Assembly: GCA_900772745.1 (NCBI GenBank)
Contig: CAAGRV010000109.1
Location: forward strand, 1 to 6,516
DNA from: Clostridia bacterium
GTDB taxonomy: Bacteria; Bacillota; Clostridia; Christensenellales; UBA3700
DNA: 6,516 nucleotides
Reading direction: 5' to 3'
Below the pieces are notes generated by a model. The model searched no databases. It was not told where the DNA came from and saw nothing but the letters and a program-made list of their open reading frames with translations. Below, piece by piece: positions 1 to 6,053 of the stretch. The position numbers were made by a program, and so were the translations under genes. Every line of letters begins with the position of its first letter. Position 1 is the first letter of the stretch.

Positions 1-93
1 ATAATATATAATGATTAAACAACTCTATTTTGCAAAGAAATCAATATGAAAAGTAAAAAATATATCAAATCTTATAAAATATGGCAATAATAT

Positions 94-123
94 TTGACAA
101 GCAGGAATACTTTAATATATCAT
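94..123 (+). promoter_or_regulatory. Sigma-A-type promoter of the CBM20 gene
   Basis: A perfect TTGACA -35 box lies at 94-99 and a TATCAT -10 box (5 of 6 matches) at 118-123, with an 18-base spacer. Transcription should start near 130, giving a leader of about 27 bases that carries the ribosome binding site. The TTG at 94 also opens a longer in-frame reading frame, but it is part of the -35 box and cannot be a start codon on this transcript. An alternative -10, TATATC at 116-121 (16-base spacer), fits less well. Confidence 0.72.
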
Positions 124-139
124 TGTGGTATCAATAATA

Positions 140-159
140 AAAGGAGATGTACTTTTATG
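140..159 (+). promoter_or_regulatory. Ribosome binding site fixing the CBM20 gene start
   Basis: AAAGGAG at 140-146 is a strong Shine-Dalgarno sequence, followed after 10 bases by ATG at 157. It decides the start codon: the in-frame TTG at 94 lies in the promoter and has no such site. The chosen start gives a protein beginning MAKTKTTTK. Confidence 0.8.
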
Positions 160-510
160 GCAAAAACAAAGACAACAACAAAGACTGCTGAAAAGACAGT
201 AAGCGTAACATTTTGTGTAGATAATCAAAGCAATCAACAATTCGACGAAGTTTTCGTATGTGGAAATCACAAAAAACTTGGCGAATGGAATCCTGCTAAG
301 GCTCTTGTAGTAAAGAGAAATGCAAAGGGTGTTTTGAGCGTTGACCGCAAATTCAATCCTGGTGAAACAATCGAGTACAAAGTGCTCAATGCAAAAGACT
401 GGGCAAACGTTGAGAAAGGCGTATGGGGCGAAGAAGTCGAGAACCATAGCGTTGTAGCTGGCGAGAGCAAGACTGTATCTAGCGTTGTAGTGTACAACTG
501 GAACAAATAA
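157..510 (+). CDS. Stand-alone CBM20 starch/glycogen-binding protein
   Basis: A 117-residue protein that is essentially one CBM20 domain after a Lys/Thr-rich tail (residues 2-14). The domain spans about residues 15-117. It shows the family pattern: VFVCGNHKKLGEW (residues 32-44), GETIEYK (69-75), a VWGEEVEN segment (89-96) and a closing VYNW (112-115). Aligned by eye to the Aspergillus glucoamylase starch-binding domain, W44, K75 and W90 match the residues of binding site 1 (W543, K578, W590). The aromatic pair of binding site 2 is not obvious, since the region near residues 58-66 lacks tryptophan. There is no signal peptide, membrane segment or enzyme domain, so the product should be cytoplasmic and bind alpha-1,4-glucan without cutting it. 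CBM20 normally sits on amylases, glucoamylases or plant DPE2, so a free copy is unusual. The strong promoter, Shine-Dalgarno and terminator suggest a separately and well expressed gene. Family call is firm; a role in tethering glycogen or helping the downstream debranching fusion is inference. Confidence 0.88.
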   Translation: MAKTKTTTKTAEKTVSVTFCVDNQSNQQFDEVFVCGNHKKLGEWNPAKALVVKRNAKGVLSVDRKFNPGETIEYKVLNAKDWANVEKGVWGEEVENHSVVAGESKTVSSVVVYNWNK

Positions 511-527
511 TTCTCACAAAACTCACC

Positions 528-555
528 AAAAACTCAGCTTCGGCTGAGTTTTTTT
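528..555 (+). terminator. Intrinsic terminator after the CBM20 gene
   Basis: Stem AACTCAGC (531-538) pairs with GCTGAGTT (543-550) around a TTCG loop closed by C-G, the very stable UUCG tetraloop. Seven T residues (549-555) follow, and a run of A residues precedes the stem. It begins 18 bases after the stop codon and makes the CBM20 gene monocistronic. Confidence 0.92.
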
Positions 556-677
556 ATGCCGTTTTACGTGTCGGGAAACAATGCAAATGCGGGCGGTTTT
601 CCAATTTATTTGATAGAGAAAGCATTGTAATGAGAATGGTATTTTTTACATTTTTTAGTTGGAAACAAAAGCATCTA

Positions 678-706
678 TTGAAAAAAATATTATAATATGT
701 TAAAAT
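678..706 (+). promoter_or_regulatory. Promoter of the alpha-galactosidase gene
   Basis: TTGAAA at 678-683 and TAAAAT at 701-706 each match consensus in 5 of 6 positions with a 17-base spacer. TG at 698-699 gives an extended -10. Transcription should start near 713, about 35 bases before the ATG. A perfect TATAAT at 691-696 also exists but lacks a recognisable -35 at proper distance. It lies inside a 12-base AT palindrome (687-698) in the spacer, which may be only base composition. Confidence 0.62.
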
Positions 707-747
707 TTAGTTAGAATGTACACAATTTTGCATATAAGGGGTGCAAT

Positions 748-2397
748 ATGTTAGAAAACTATTTTGTCCACATAGAGTACAAAGAGGGTGGCGAACACAA
801 AACAGCCACTGGGAGCAATGAAGATTTTGATATAAAATATATCAAAAACAATGCTTGTTTGTCGGTGATTGTCAAGGTGAATATTCCGGTGGAAATCACC
901 AATATTTGGCTGGAGATGGAGTATGATTTTGCGAGCGGTGACAAGTTTTTTGCCAACGGATACCAGTCTTGGACGGACAGCAGAGAATTCTCGCAAAAGG
1001 ACAAAATGGCAGATGCGGGCATAATTGGCAAGACTTGTGTGGGCAAAAAGCTAGGACTTAGGAACTATGGCGACTACAATTTTGTCAAATACAATGGCAA
1101 AAGCGGTGTTTTCCATTCGCACGGCTATGGATATGTGCGCAGAGGCGAAGAGATTGATTTTGTCGGCTCGTTGTCGGACAGCAAGGGATACACAATCATC
1201 AAAGCCGATATGCGAAAGAACAAGATTTGCATTTATAAAGACGTCGAAGGCGTGGTGATAGACAACAGCTATGAAGTATTTAGACTTATTGCGCTCAAAG
1301 GAGAATACAACGAAGTTTTCGACAAGTATTTTGCAATGCTAGGTATTCCAAAACCTGTCAGTCCTGTCATCAAAGGATATACCACTTGGTACAACTATTA
1401 TCAAAATATCAATGAACAAATAGTGCTTAGAGATCTCGAAAGCATATCTGCCGTCAAGAATATCAACACTTTCCAAATAGATGACGGCTACCAAACTAAG
1501 GTGGGCGATTGGTTGAGCATAGACACAACCAAATTCCCAAACGGCTTGGAAAAATGCGTAGAGACAATACACGCCAAAGGCTTGCAAGCGGGGTTGTGGC
1601 TTGCGCCGTTTGCCGCCCAAAAGGACAGCGAAATTGCCAAAGAACACAGCGATTGGCTGATGAGAGATAGTGATGGCAAATTGCTCGTAGCGGGCGCTAA
1701 TTGGGGCGGATTCTATGCCTTGGATATTTACAACAAGGCAGTCCGCAAATATCTGAGAGAGGTATTCTTGCACTATCGCAATATGGGGGTTGACCTGTTC
1801 AAACTTGACTTTTTATATGTGGCGTGCATTATGCCGAGCTACAACAAAAGCCGTGGCGAAATTATGTATGACGCCATCGCTTTGCTTAGAGAATGTGTGG
1901 GTGACAAGCAAATTCTTGCTTGCGGAACACCGCTTATGCCGTGCTTTGGCAGAGTGGAATATATGCGAATTGGTGCGGATATGGGGCTTGGCTGGAAGAA
2001 GACTTTGTTGCAAAGACTAACTCATCGAGAGGATGTTAGCACCCAAGACGCAATCTACAACAGCTTATACCGCAGGCATCTCAACAAACGAGCCTTTCTA
2101 TGCGATCCGGACGTGTTGTTGCTCAGAGATTACAACTTGTCGTACAGCTGGCAGGAGCGAAAACTTATATCCGACGTAATCAAAATTTTTGGTGGCGTAC
2201 TCTTTACGTCCGATGATGTGTCCAGATACAACGAAGAACAACGAGCCCAACTTGATTATGTTATGCAAGACAACGATATGTGGGTGGAGAATGTTTCGCA
2301 ACAAGACAACGTGGTGACAATCGACTATGCAATCGACGGCAAAGCAAAACGCTTGGTATTCGACATAGCCACTTGCAAGGAGTTGGCACAATCCTAA
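748..2397 (+). CDS. Alpha-galactosidase, GH36, short Thermotoga GalA-like type
   Basis: A 549-residue enzyme of glycoside hydrolase family 36 (clan GH-D) that removes alpha-1,6-linked galactose from melibiose, raffinose-type sugars or galactomannan fragments with retention of configuration. Residues 1-200 form the N-terminal beta domain with the substrate-pocket motif NGYQSW (70-75). Residues 205-480 are the (beta/alpha)8 barrel, with GYTTWYNYY (210-218), FQIDDGY (242-248) and DW (254-255). The nucleophile is D354 in FKLDF (351-355) and the acid/base is D411 in MRIGAD (406-411). A short C-terminal beta region follows. Length and motif order match Thermotoga maritima GalA (about 552 residues), not the 700-plus residue GH36 enzymes. 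No signal peptide is present, so it is cytoplasmic. ATG 748 is preceded by AAGGGGTG (736-743). It has its own promoter and terminator, so it is not clearly in an operon with the glucan genes. The acid/base loop reads RIGADMGLGW where GalA has RIGPDTAPFW, so aglycone preference may differ. Confidence 0.88.
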   Translation: MLENYFVHIEYKEGGEHKTATGSNEDFDIKYIKNNACLSVIVKVNIPVEITNIWLEMEYDFASGDKFFANGYQSWTDSREFSQKDKMADAGIIGKTCVGKKLGLRNYGDYNFVKYNGKSGVFHSHGYGYVRRGEEIDFVGSLSDSKGYTIIKADMRKNKICIYKDVEGVVIDNSYEVFRLIALKGEYNEVFDKYFAMLGIPKPVSPVIKGYTTWYNYYQNINEQIVLRDLESISAVKNINTFQIDDGYQTKVGDWLSIDTTKFPNGLEKCVETIHAKGLQAGLWLAPFAAQKDSEIAKEHSDWLMRDSDGKLLVAGANWGGFYALDIYNKAVRKYLREVFLHYRNMGVDLFKLDFLYVACIMPSYNKSRGEIMYDAIALLRECVGDKQILACGTPLMPCFGRVEYMRIGADMGLGWKKTLLQRLTHREDVSTQDAIYNSLYRRHLNKRAFLCDPDVLLLRDYNLSYSWQERKLISDVIKIFGGVLFTSDDVSRYNEEQRAQLDYVMQDNDMWVENVSQQDNVVTIDYAIDGKAKRLVFDIATCKELAQS

Positions 2398-2404
2398 ACA
2401 TGCC

Positions 2405-2433
2405 AAACAAGCACTTTTGGGGTGCTTGTTTTT
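2405..2433 (+). terminator. Intrinsic terminator after the alpha-galactosidase gene
   Basis: Stem AAACAAGCAC (2405-2414) pairs over 10 bp with GTGCTTGTTT (2422-2431) around the loop TTTTGGG, and T-rich DNA continues to 2437. It starts 8 bases after the stop codon, so little read-through into the fusion gene is expected. Confidence 0.88.
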
Positions 2434-2457
2434 GTTTGCGACAATATTAAAAATGTC

Positions 2458-2478
2458 GATATGTATCGAGTTTTTGAG
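2458..2478 (+). repeat. Direct repeat copy 1 (partner at 5893-5913)
   Basis: GATATGTATCGAGTTTT (2458-2474) is identical to 5893-5909, and the match continues to position 2478 with two mismatches, at 2475 and 2478. The ATG at 2461 opens a 23-codon frame (stop at 2530-2532) beginning MYRVFE, the same six residues as in copy 2. No Shine-Dalgarno precedes it and its end overlaps the next promoter, so translation is doubtful. Its role is unknown. Confidence 0.6.
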
Positions 2479-2517
2479 ATGTTGGGCGGACAAAATAACA
2501 AAAATGTAAAATGCATA

Positions 2518-2546
2518 TTGACTATTATATAATTTAATAATAGAAT
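2518..2546 (+). promoter_or_regulatory. Promoter of the glucanotransferase-pullulanase fusion gene
   Basis: TTGACT at 2518-2523 and TAGAAT at 2541-2546 (5 of 6 matches each) are separated by exactly 17 bases. Transcription should start near 2553, giving a leader of about 30 bases. The leader holds a short inverted repeat, AATGC-TAGT-GCATT (2560-2573), directly upstream of the ribosome binding site. No clear catabolite-response or LacI-type operator was found. Confidence 0.72.
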
Positions 2547-2573
2547 ATATGTGGTAGAAAATGCTAGTGCATT

Positions 2574-2585
2574 AGGAGTTTTATG
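2574..2585 (+). promoter_or_regulatory. Ribosome binding site of the fusion gene
   Basis: AGGAG at 2574-2578 lies only 4 bases before ATG 2583, slightly closer than usual. It supports this start, which leaves the conserved GH77 N-terminal motif (residues 4-15) intact. Confidence 0.7.
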
Positions 2586-5500
2586 AACAACAGGAAATCA
2601 GGAATATTTTTGCATATATCTAGTTTGCCGTCACCTTATGGCATAGGCACGTTTGGAAAAACGGCTTTCGAGTTCGTGGATTTTTTGTCCGCCAGCCGTC
2701 AAAGTGTATGGCAAGTTTTGCCACTTGTGCCAGTGGGTATGGGCGGTTCGCCTTACCAATCAATCAGTGCGGTGGCTATTGATTCCAATTATATCGACCT
2801 AGAAATTTTGGTAGACAAGGGGCTACTTTCGACAAAGGAGCTAGAAGAGCTAGCTCATCTTGAACAAGAGCGAGTAGGCTGGGAAGAGCTTACGCCTATC
2901 AAGACGGGTATTTTGAAAAAAGCCTTCAAGCGCTTGGGCAAGGACAAGGCTTTCGACGAGTTTTGCAAAGACAGAGATTGGCTGGCTTATGCTTGCTATA
3001 TGTCGCTCAAAGAGCAATTCAATACCGCTTGGTATGATTGGGAAGAATACAAGATTTTCGATTGGGAAAAGTTGGAAAAGTATGCAAAGCACAACAAAGA
3101 TAGTGTAAGATTTTATCTTTGGACGCAGTATGAGGCATTGAGCCAATGGCAAGCGCTCAAAGAATATGCCAATTCCAAACAAGTCCAAATTATGGGCGAT
3201 ATGCCAATTTATATGGCGCTCGGCAGCGTGGAAGTGTGGCGAGAGCCCAAGTATTTCCAACTAGACAATGACTTTGTCCCAACGGCTGTGGCAGGTGTTC
3301 CGCCTGATTATTTTTGCGAAGACGGGCAGTTGTGGGGCAATCCGCTCTATGACTGGAAGGTGATGAAGGGCGATGGCTACAAGTGGTGGAATCACCGCAT
3401 TGACAAGGCTTTCGAGTTGTATGATATTGTGCGTATTGACCATTTTCGTGCAATGGACAGATATTATAGCGTGCCTTATGGTGCGCCCAATGCCAAGCAC
3501 GGCGAATGGGTGGAGAGCGTAGGCTTTGACTTGTTCAAGGACAAGTTGTCCAAGAATATTGTTGCAGAAGACCTAGGACTTATCGATAACGGCGTGAGGA
3601 CCTTGCTCCGCAAAACGAGCTATCCTGGTATGCGAGTTATGCAATTCGGTTTCGACGGCAACGTCACCAACGACAACCGCCCAAGCAACTATCCGCTCAC
3701 CAGCGTTTCGTACACGGGCACTCACGACAACGCTACATTGCGCCAATATATTGCCGACTTGGACGAGGCGGGACTTGCTTGTTTGAAAAGGGGACTAAAA
3801 GACGAGTGCAGTTTGATTGGCGTGACTTGCAAGGTGGACAACTTGTTGGACATCATAGATACGATGATAGAGCTGTTGTATGCCAGCCGTTCCAACATAG
3901 TGATTATGCCACTCCAAGATTGGTTGAGAGAGGGCAAAGAGAGCCGTATGAATAGGCCGGGAGTGGTTTCCAAAGCAAATTGGAGCTATCGCACCAAGAC
4001 AATTCCGCACAATCTCGAACAACAAATTGCAAGCATTACCACCAAATACAACAGACTGAACAAGCCAAAAACTTTCGAAAAAACCAAGTTTACACTTGGC
4101 GTCAACGTCGAAGACGGCAAGACAAATTTTGCAGTTTGGTCACCAACTTCACATACCGCAAGTGTAGAAATTTTCGACACTTGGAATCAATCTGAGCCCA
4201 ACTTTGGGTTCGCAATGGTCAAAGACGGCGAGATTTATCGTGCGACTTATGACGGCGACTTGACAGGCAAATATTATGAATACAAGGTAGACGGCGTGAG
4301 TTGTGTTGATCCGTACGCTAGAGCAGTGGGCATAAATTGTTCTCGTGCTATGATTGCTTGCCTATCTGACACAGACCCAGCCAACTGGGAATACGACCGA
4401 TACAGTGGCAACGATTGTCCGATTGTGTGGGAAGTGCATATACGAGATTTTAGCATAGCAAGACCTATCGAGTTCGAGGTTAGGGGCAAGTTCAAAGGCT
4501 TTGTAGTAGGACACAAGACTATCAAAGGCAACAGCTGTTTGGTCGACTATCTCAAAGAATTGGGCGTGACGTATATCCAGCTTTTGCCAGTGGCGGACTT
4601 TGCCAGCGTGGACGAAAACGAGAGTTCTCAACGCAACTGGGGATATGATCCAGCGCATTTCAATGCCCTAGAAGGCACATACAGCACCAATCCTTATGAC
4701 CCGTTGCGACGCATAAAAGAGTTCAAAGAAGTTGTCAAAGTCTTGCACGACAACAACATTGGCGTAATTATGGACGTGGTGTACAATCATACTTATCGCA
4801 GTGCCGATTCCAATATGGAAAAAGTGGCGAAAGATTGCTATTATCGCAAGTTCGAAGACGGCAGATTTTACAACGGCTCAGGTTGTGGCAATGAGATTGC
4901 CACCGAGAAACCTATGGTTAGGAAGTTCATCATAGACAGCTTGATTTATTGGGCGGAAGAGTATCATATCGACGGATTTAGATTCGACCTTATGGGGCTC
5001 TTTGATGTCGAAACGGTGAGCGCAATCAGACTGGCGCTGGACAGGCTCGAAAAGAAAATGGACAAGAAGATTATCACCTATGGCGAGCCTTGGTGGGCAT
5101 TGCCACCAGCGCCTTGGGTGACGCCAGCTGACATAGCGCACGTCAATCTTCTTGACCGCAAAGTGGGTATATTCAACCCTTGCTATCGAGATGGACTTAG
5201 GGGTAACAATCACCTATCCAAAGGATTTTTGCAAGGTATGGCAGTGTCGCTAAGCGCGGTGATGAGCGGTATTGAGGGGGCGACCAAAGAGCGTGAAGGA
5301 CAGCTTGTTCTTGCCAGCCCAAATCAAAATATTTGTTATATGTCCGCTCACGACAACTATACTTTGTATGACCAGTTGTCTGCAACAATGCAAGGCGAAG
5401 ACAATATCATCAGAGCGACCAAGTTCGGCGCTTTCTATATTCAAAGTTCGCTTGGCGTGCCATTTATGTTGGCGGGCGAAGAGTTTTGTCGCACAAAGCA

Positions 5501-5894
5501 CATGAACGACAACAGCTACAACGCCGACGACTCAATCAATATGCTTGACTGGGATAGACGTGACTATTATGGCGCAGTGGTGGACTATTACAAAGGGCTC
5601 ATCAGCATTCGCAAACACAACAAGCAGTTCCGTGACTTAGACAAAGCGGTGGACAACTTCCGCTGGTTGGACATAAGGGCGGATTGGGGAGCGCTAGCGT
5701 ATGCGATAGGCGATTATATCTATATTGCCAATCCGACTTACAACAATGCAGTCGTAGACCTAACAAGCTTTGGCAAGCTCGAAAAACTTGCCGATATCAA
5801 CACGGCTGGCATAAGAAAATTGGGCGAGGCAAGTGGTACAATCACCATAGGTGCACAAGACGTAGCAATATTCCGCCGAGTTGATTTTGAGTGA
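2583..5894 (+). CDS. Bifunctional 4-alpha-glucanotransferase (GH77) / type I pullulanase (CBM48-GH13_14) fusion
   Basis: An 1103-residue cytoplasmic protein without a signal peptide, joining two normally separate enzymes. Residues 1-495 are a full-length MalQ-type GH77 amylomaltase, which transfers alpha-1,4-glucan segments between chains. Visible motifs are SGIFLHISSLPSPYGIG (6-22), SPYQS (56-60), GQLWGNPLYDW (248-258), VRIDHF with nucleophile D286, AEDLG with acid/base E329, GTHDN with D382, and SRMNRPG (454-460). Residues 501-600 are a CBM48-like domain ending in DPYARA (576-581). Residues 612-1015 are a GH13_14 pullulanase barrel that cleaves alpha-1,6 branches: NWGYDP (685-690), DVVYNH (731-736), GFRFD with nucleophile D802, YGEPW with acid/base E835, and SAHDN with D924. 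A C-terminal beta domain follows (about 1018-1103). Both catalytic sets are complete, so two activities are expected, suited to debranching and remodelling glycogen or maltodextrin. The size equals MalQ (about 500) plus pullulanase (about 600). Oddities are FRA in place of the usual FRG after D286, GSVEVW for DSADVW, and R684 where type I pullulanases usually have the Tyr of YNWGYDP. Confidence 0.93.
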   Translation: MNNRKSGIFLHISSLPSPYGIGTFGKTAFEFVDFLSASRQSVWQVLPLVPVGMGGSPYQSISAVAIDSNYIDLEILVDKGLLSTKELEELAHLEQERVGWEELTPIKTGILKKAFKRLGKDKAFDEFCKDRDWLAYACYMSLKEQFNTAWYDWEEYKIFDWEKLEKYAKHNKDSVRFYLWTQYEALSQWQALKEYANSKQVQIMGDMPIYMALGSVEVWREPKYFQLDNDFVPTAVAGVPPDYFCEDGQLWGNPLYDWKVMKGDGYKWWNHRIDKAFELYDIVRIDHFRAMDRYYSVPYGAPNAKHGEWVESVGFDLFKDKLSKNIVAEDLGLIDNGVRTLLRKTSYPGMRVMQFGFDGNVTNDNRPSNYPLTSVSYTGTHDNATLRQYIADLDEAGLACLKRGLKDECSLIGVTCKVDNLLDIIDTMIELLYASRSNIVIMPLQDWLREGKESRMNRPGVVSKANWSYRTKTIPHNLEQQIASITTKYNRLNKPKTFEKTKFTLGVNVEDGKTNFAVWSPTSHTASVEIFDTWNQSEPNFGFAMVKDGEIYRATYDGDLTGKYYEYKVDGVSCVDPYARAVGINCSRAMIACLSDTDPANWEYDRYSGNDCPIVWEVHIRDFSIARPIEFEVRGKFKGFVVGHKTIKGNSCLVDYLKELGVTYIQLLPVADFASVDENESSQRNWGYDPAHFNALEGTYSTNPYDPLRRIKEFKEVVKVLHDNNIGVIMDVVYNHTYRSADSNMEKVAKDCYYRKFEDGRFYNGSGCGNEIATEKPMVRKFIIDSLIYWAEEYHIDGFRFDLMGLFDVETVSAIRLALDRLEKKMDKKIITYGEPWWALPPAPWVTPADIAHVNLLDRKVGIFNPCYRDGLRGNNHLSKGFLQGMAVSLSAVMSGIEGATKEREGQLVLASPNQNICYMSAHDNYTLYDQLSATMQGEDNIIRATKFGAFYIQSSLGVPFMLAGEEFCRTKHMNDNSYNADDSINMLDWDRRDYYGAVVDYYKGLISIRKHNKQFRDLDKAVDNFRWLDIRADWGALAYAIGDYIYIANPTYNNAVVDLTSFGKLEKLADINTAGIRKLGEASGTITIGAQDVAIFRRVDFE

Positions 5895-5913
5895 TATGTA
5901 TCGAGTTTTCGAA
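5893..5913 (+). repeat. Direct repeat copy 2 (partner at 2458-2478)
   Basis: The first 17 bases (5893-5909) match 2458-2474 exactly; over the 21 bases two differ (5910 and 5913). The copy begins with the last two bases of the fusion gene's stop codon. Read from ATG 5896, the differences are TTT/TTC and GAG/GAA, both synonymous, so both copies read MYRVFE. The two copies lie on either side of the fusion gene. Confidence 0.6.
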
Positions 5914-6009
5914 CGTTATCCAATGATTTTGCGGTATAAAAAGCCCAATATCAACGAGTGTATGCGGGCATATTGCGTCAGCAATAAAGCATTGAAAATA
6001 TCAAAGTAA
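5896..6009 (+). other. Possible 37-codon small ORF downstream of the fusion gene
   Basis: ATG 5896 starts one base after the fusion gene's TGA stop and runs 37 codons to TAA at 6007-6009, just before the terminator hairpin. The product would begin MYRVFERYPMILRYKK and has several basic and aromatic residues. Only GAG at 5889-5891 could act as a weak ribosome binding site, though coupling to the preceding stop is possible. I recognise no family. It may be a remnant carried with the direct repeat rather than a gene. Confidence 0.2.
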
Positions 6010-6011
6010 AC

Positions 6012-6039
6012 AAAAAGGTCACCCAGTTGGGTGACCTTT
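6012..6039 (-). terminator. Terminator between the convergent genes, best for the minus strand
   Basis: An 11-bp stem, AAAGGTCACCC (6014-6024) with GGGTGACCTTT (6029-6039), closes an AGTT loop. On the minus strand it is followed by TTTTTGTTTACTTT, a good U-tract, 14 bases beyond that gene's stop. On the plus strand only TTTGTATTTG follows, but no other terminator is visible after the fusion gene, so it probably serves both directions. Confidence 0.88.
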
Positions 6040-6053
6040 GTATTTGTGATTTG

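Noticed and set aside
46..90. 14-codon frame beginning MKSKKYIKSYKIWQ
   Set aside because: Very short, no ribosome binding site, ordinary for AT-rich DNA; it ends just before the promoter.
94..156. TTG start at 94 extending the CBM20 protein by 21 residues
   Set aside because: TTG 94 is the first triplet of the -35 box and lies upstream of the expected transcript start; ATG 157 has a strong Shine-Dalgarno.
556..630. 24-codon frame directly after the first terminator
   Set aside because: Its ATG follows the T-tract with no Shine-Dalgarno and no promoter ahead of it; most likely chance, though the local base composition is a little GC-richer than the flanks.
687..698. AT palindrome ATATTATAATAT in one promoter spacer, and ATTATATAAT (2524-2533) in another, as operators
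   Set aside because: Both are pure A/T in very AT-rich DNA, differ from each other and match no operator I know.
1339..1773. Minus-strand frame of 144 codons inside the alpha-galactosidase gene
   Set aside because: Shadow of a clear GH36 gene; no ribosome binding site and no recognisable protein motif.
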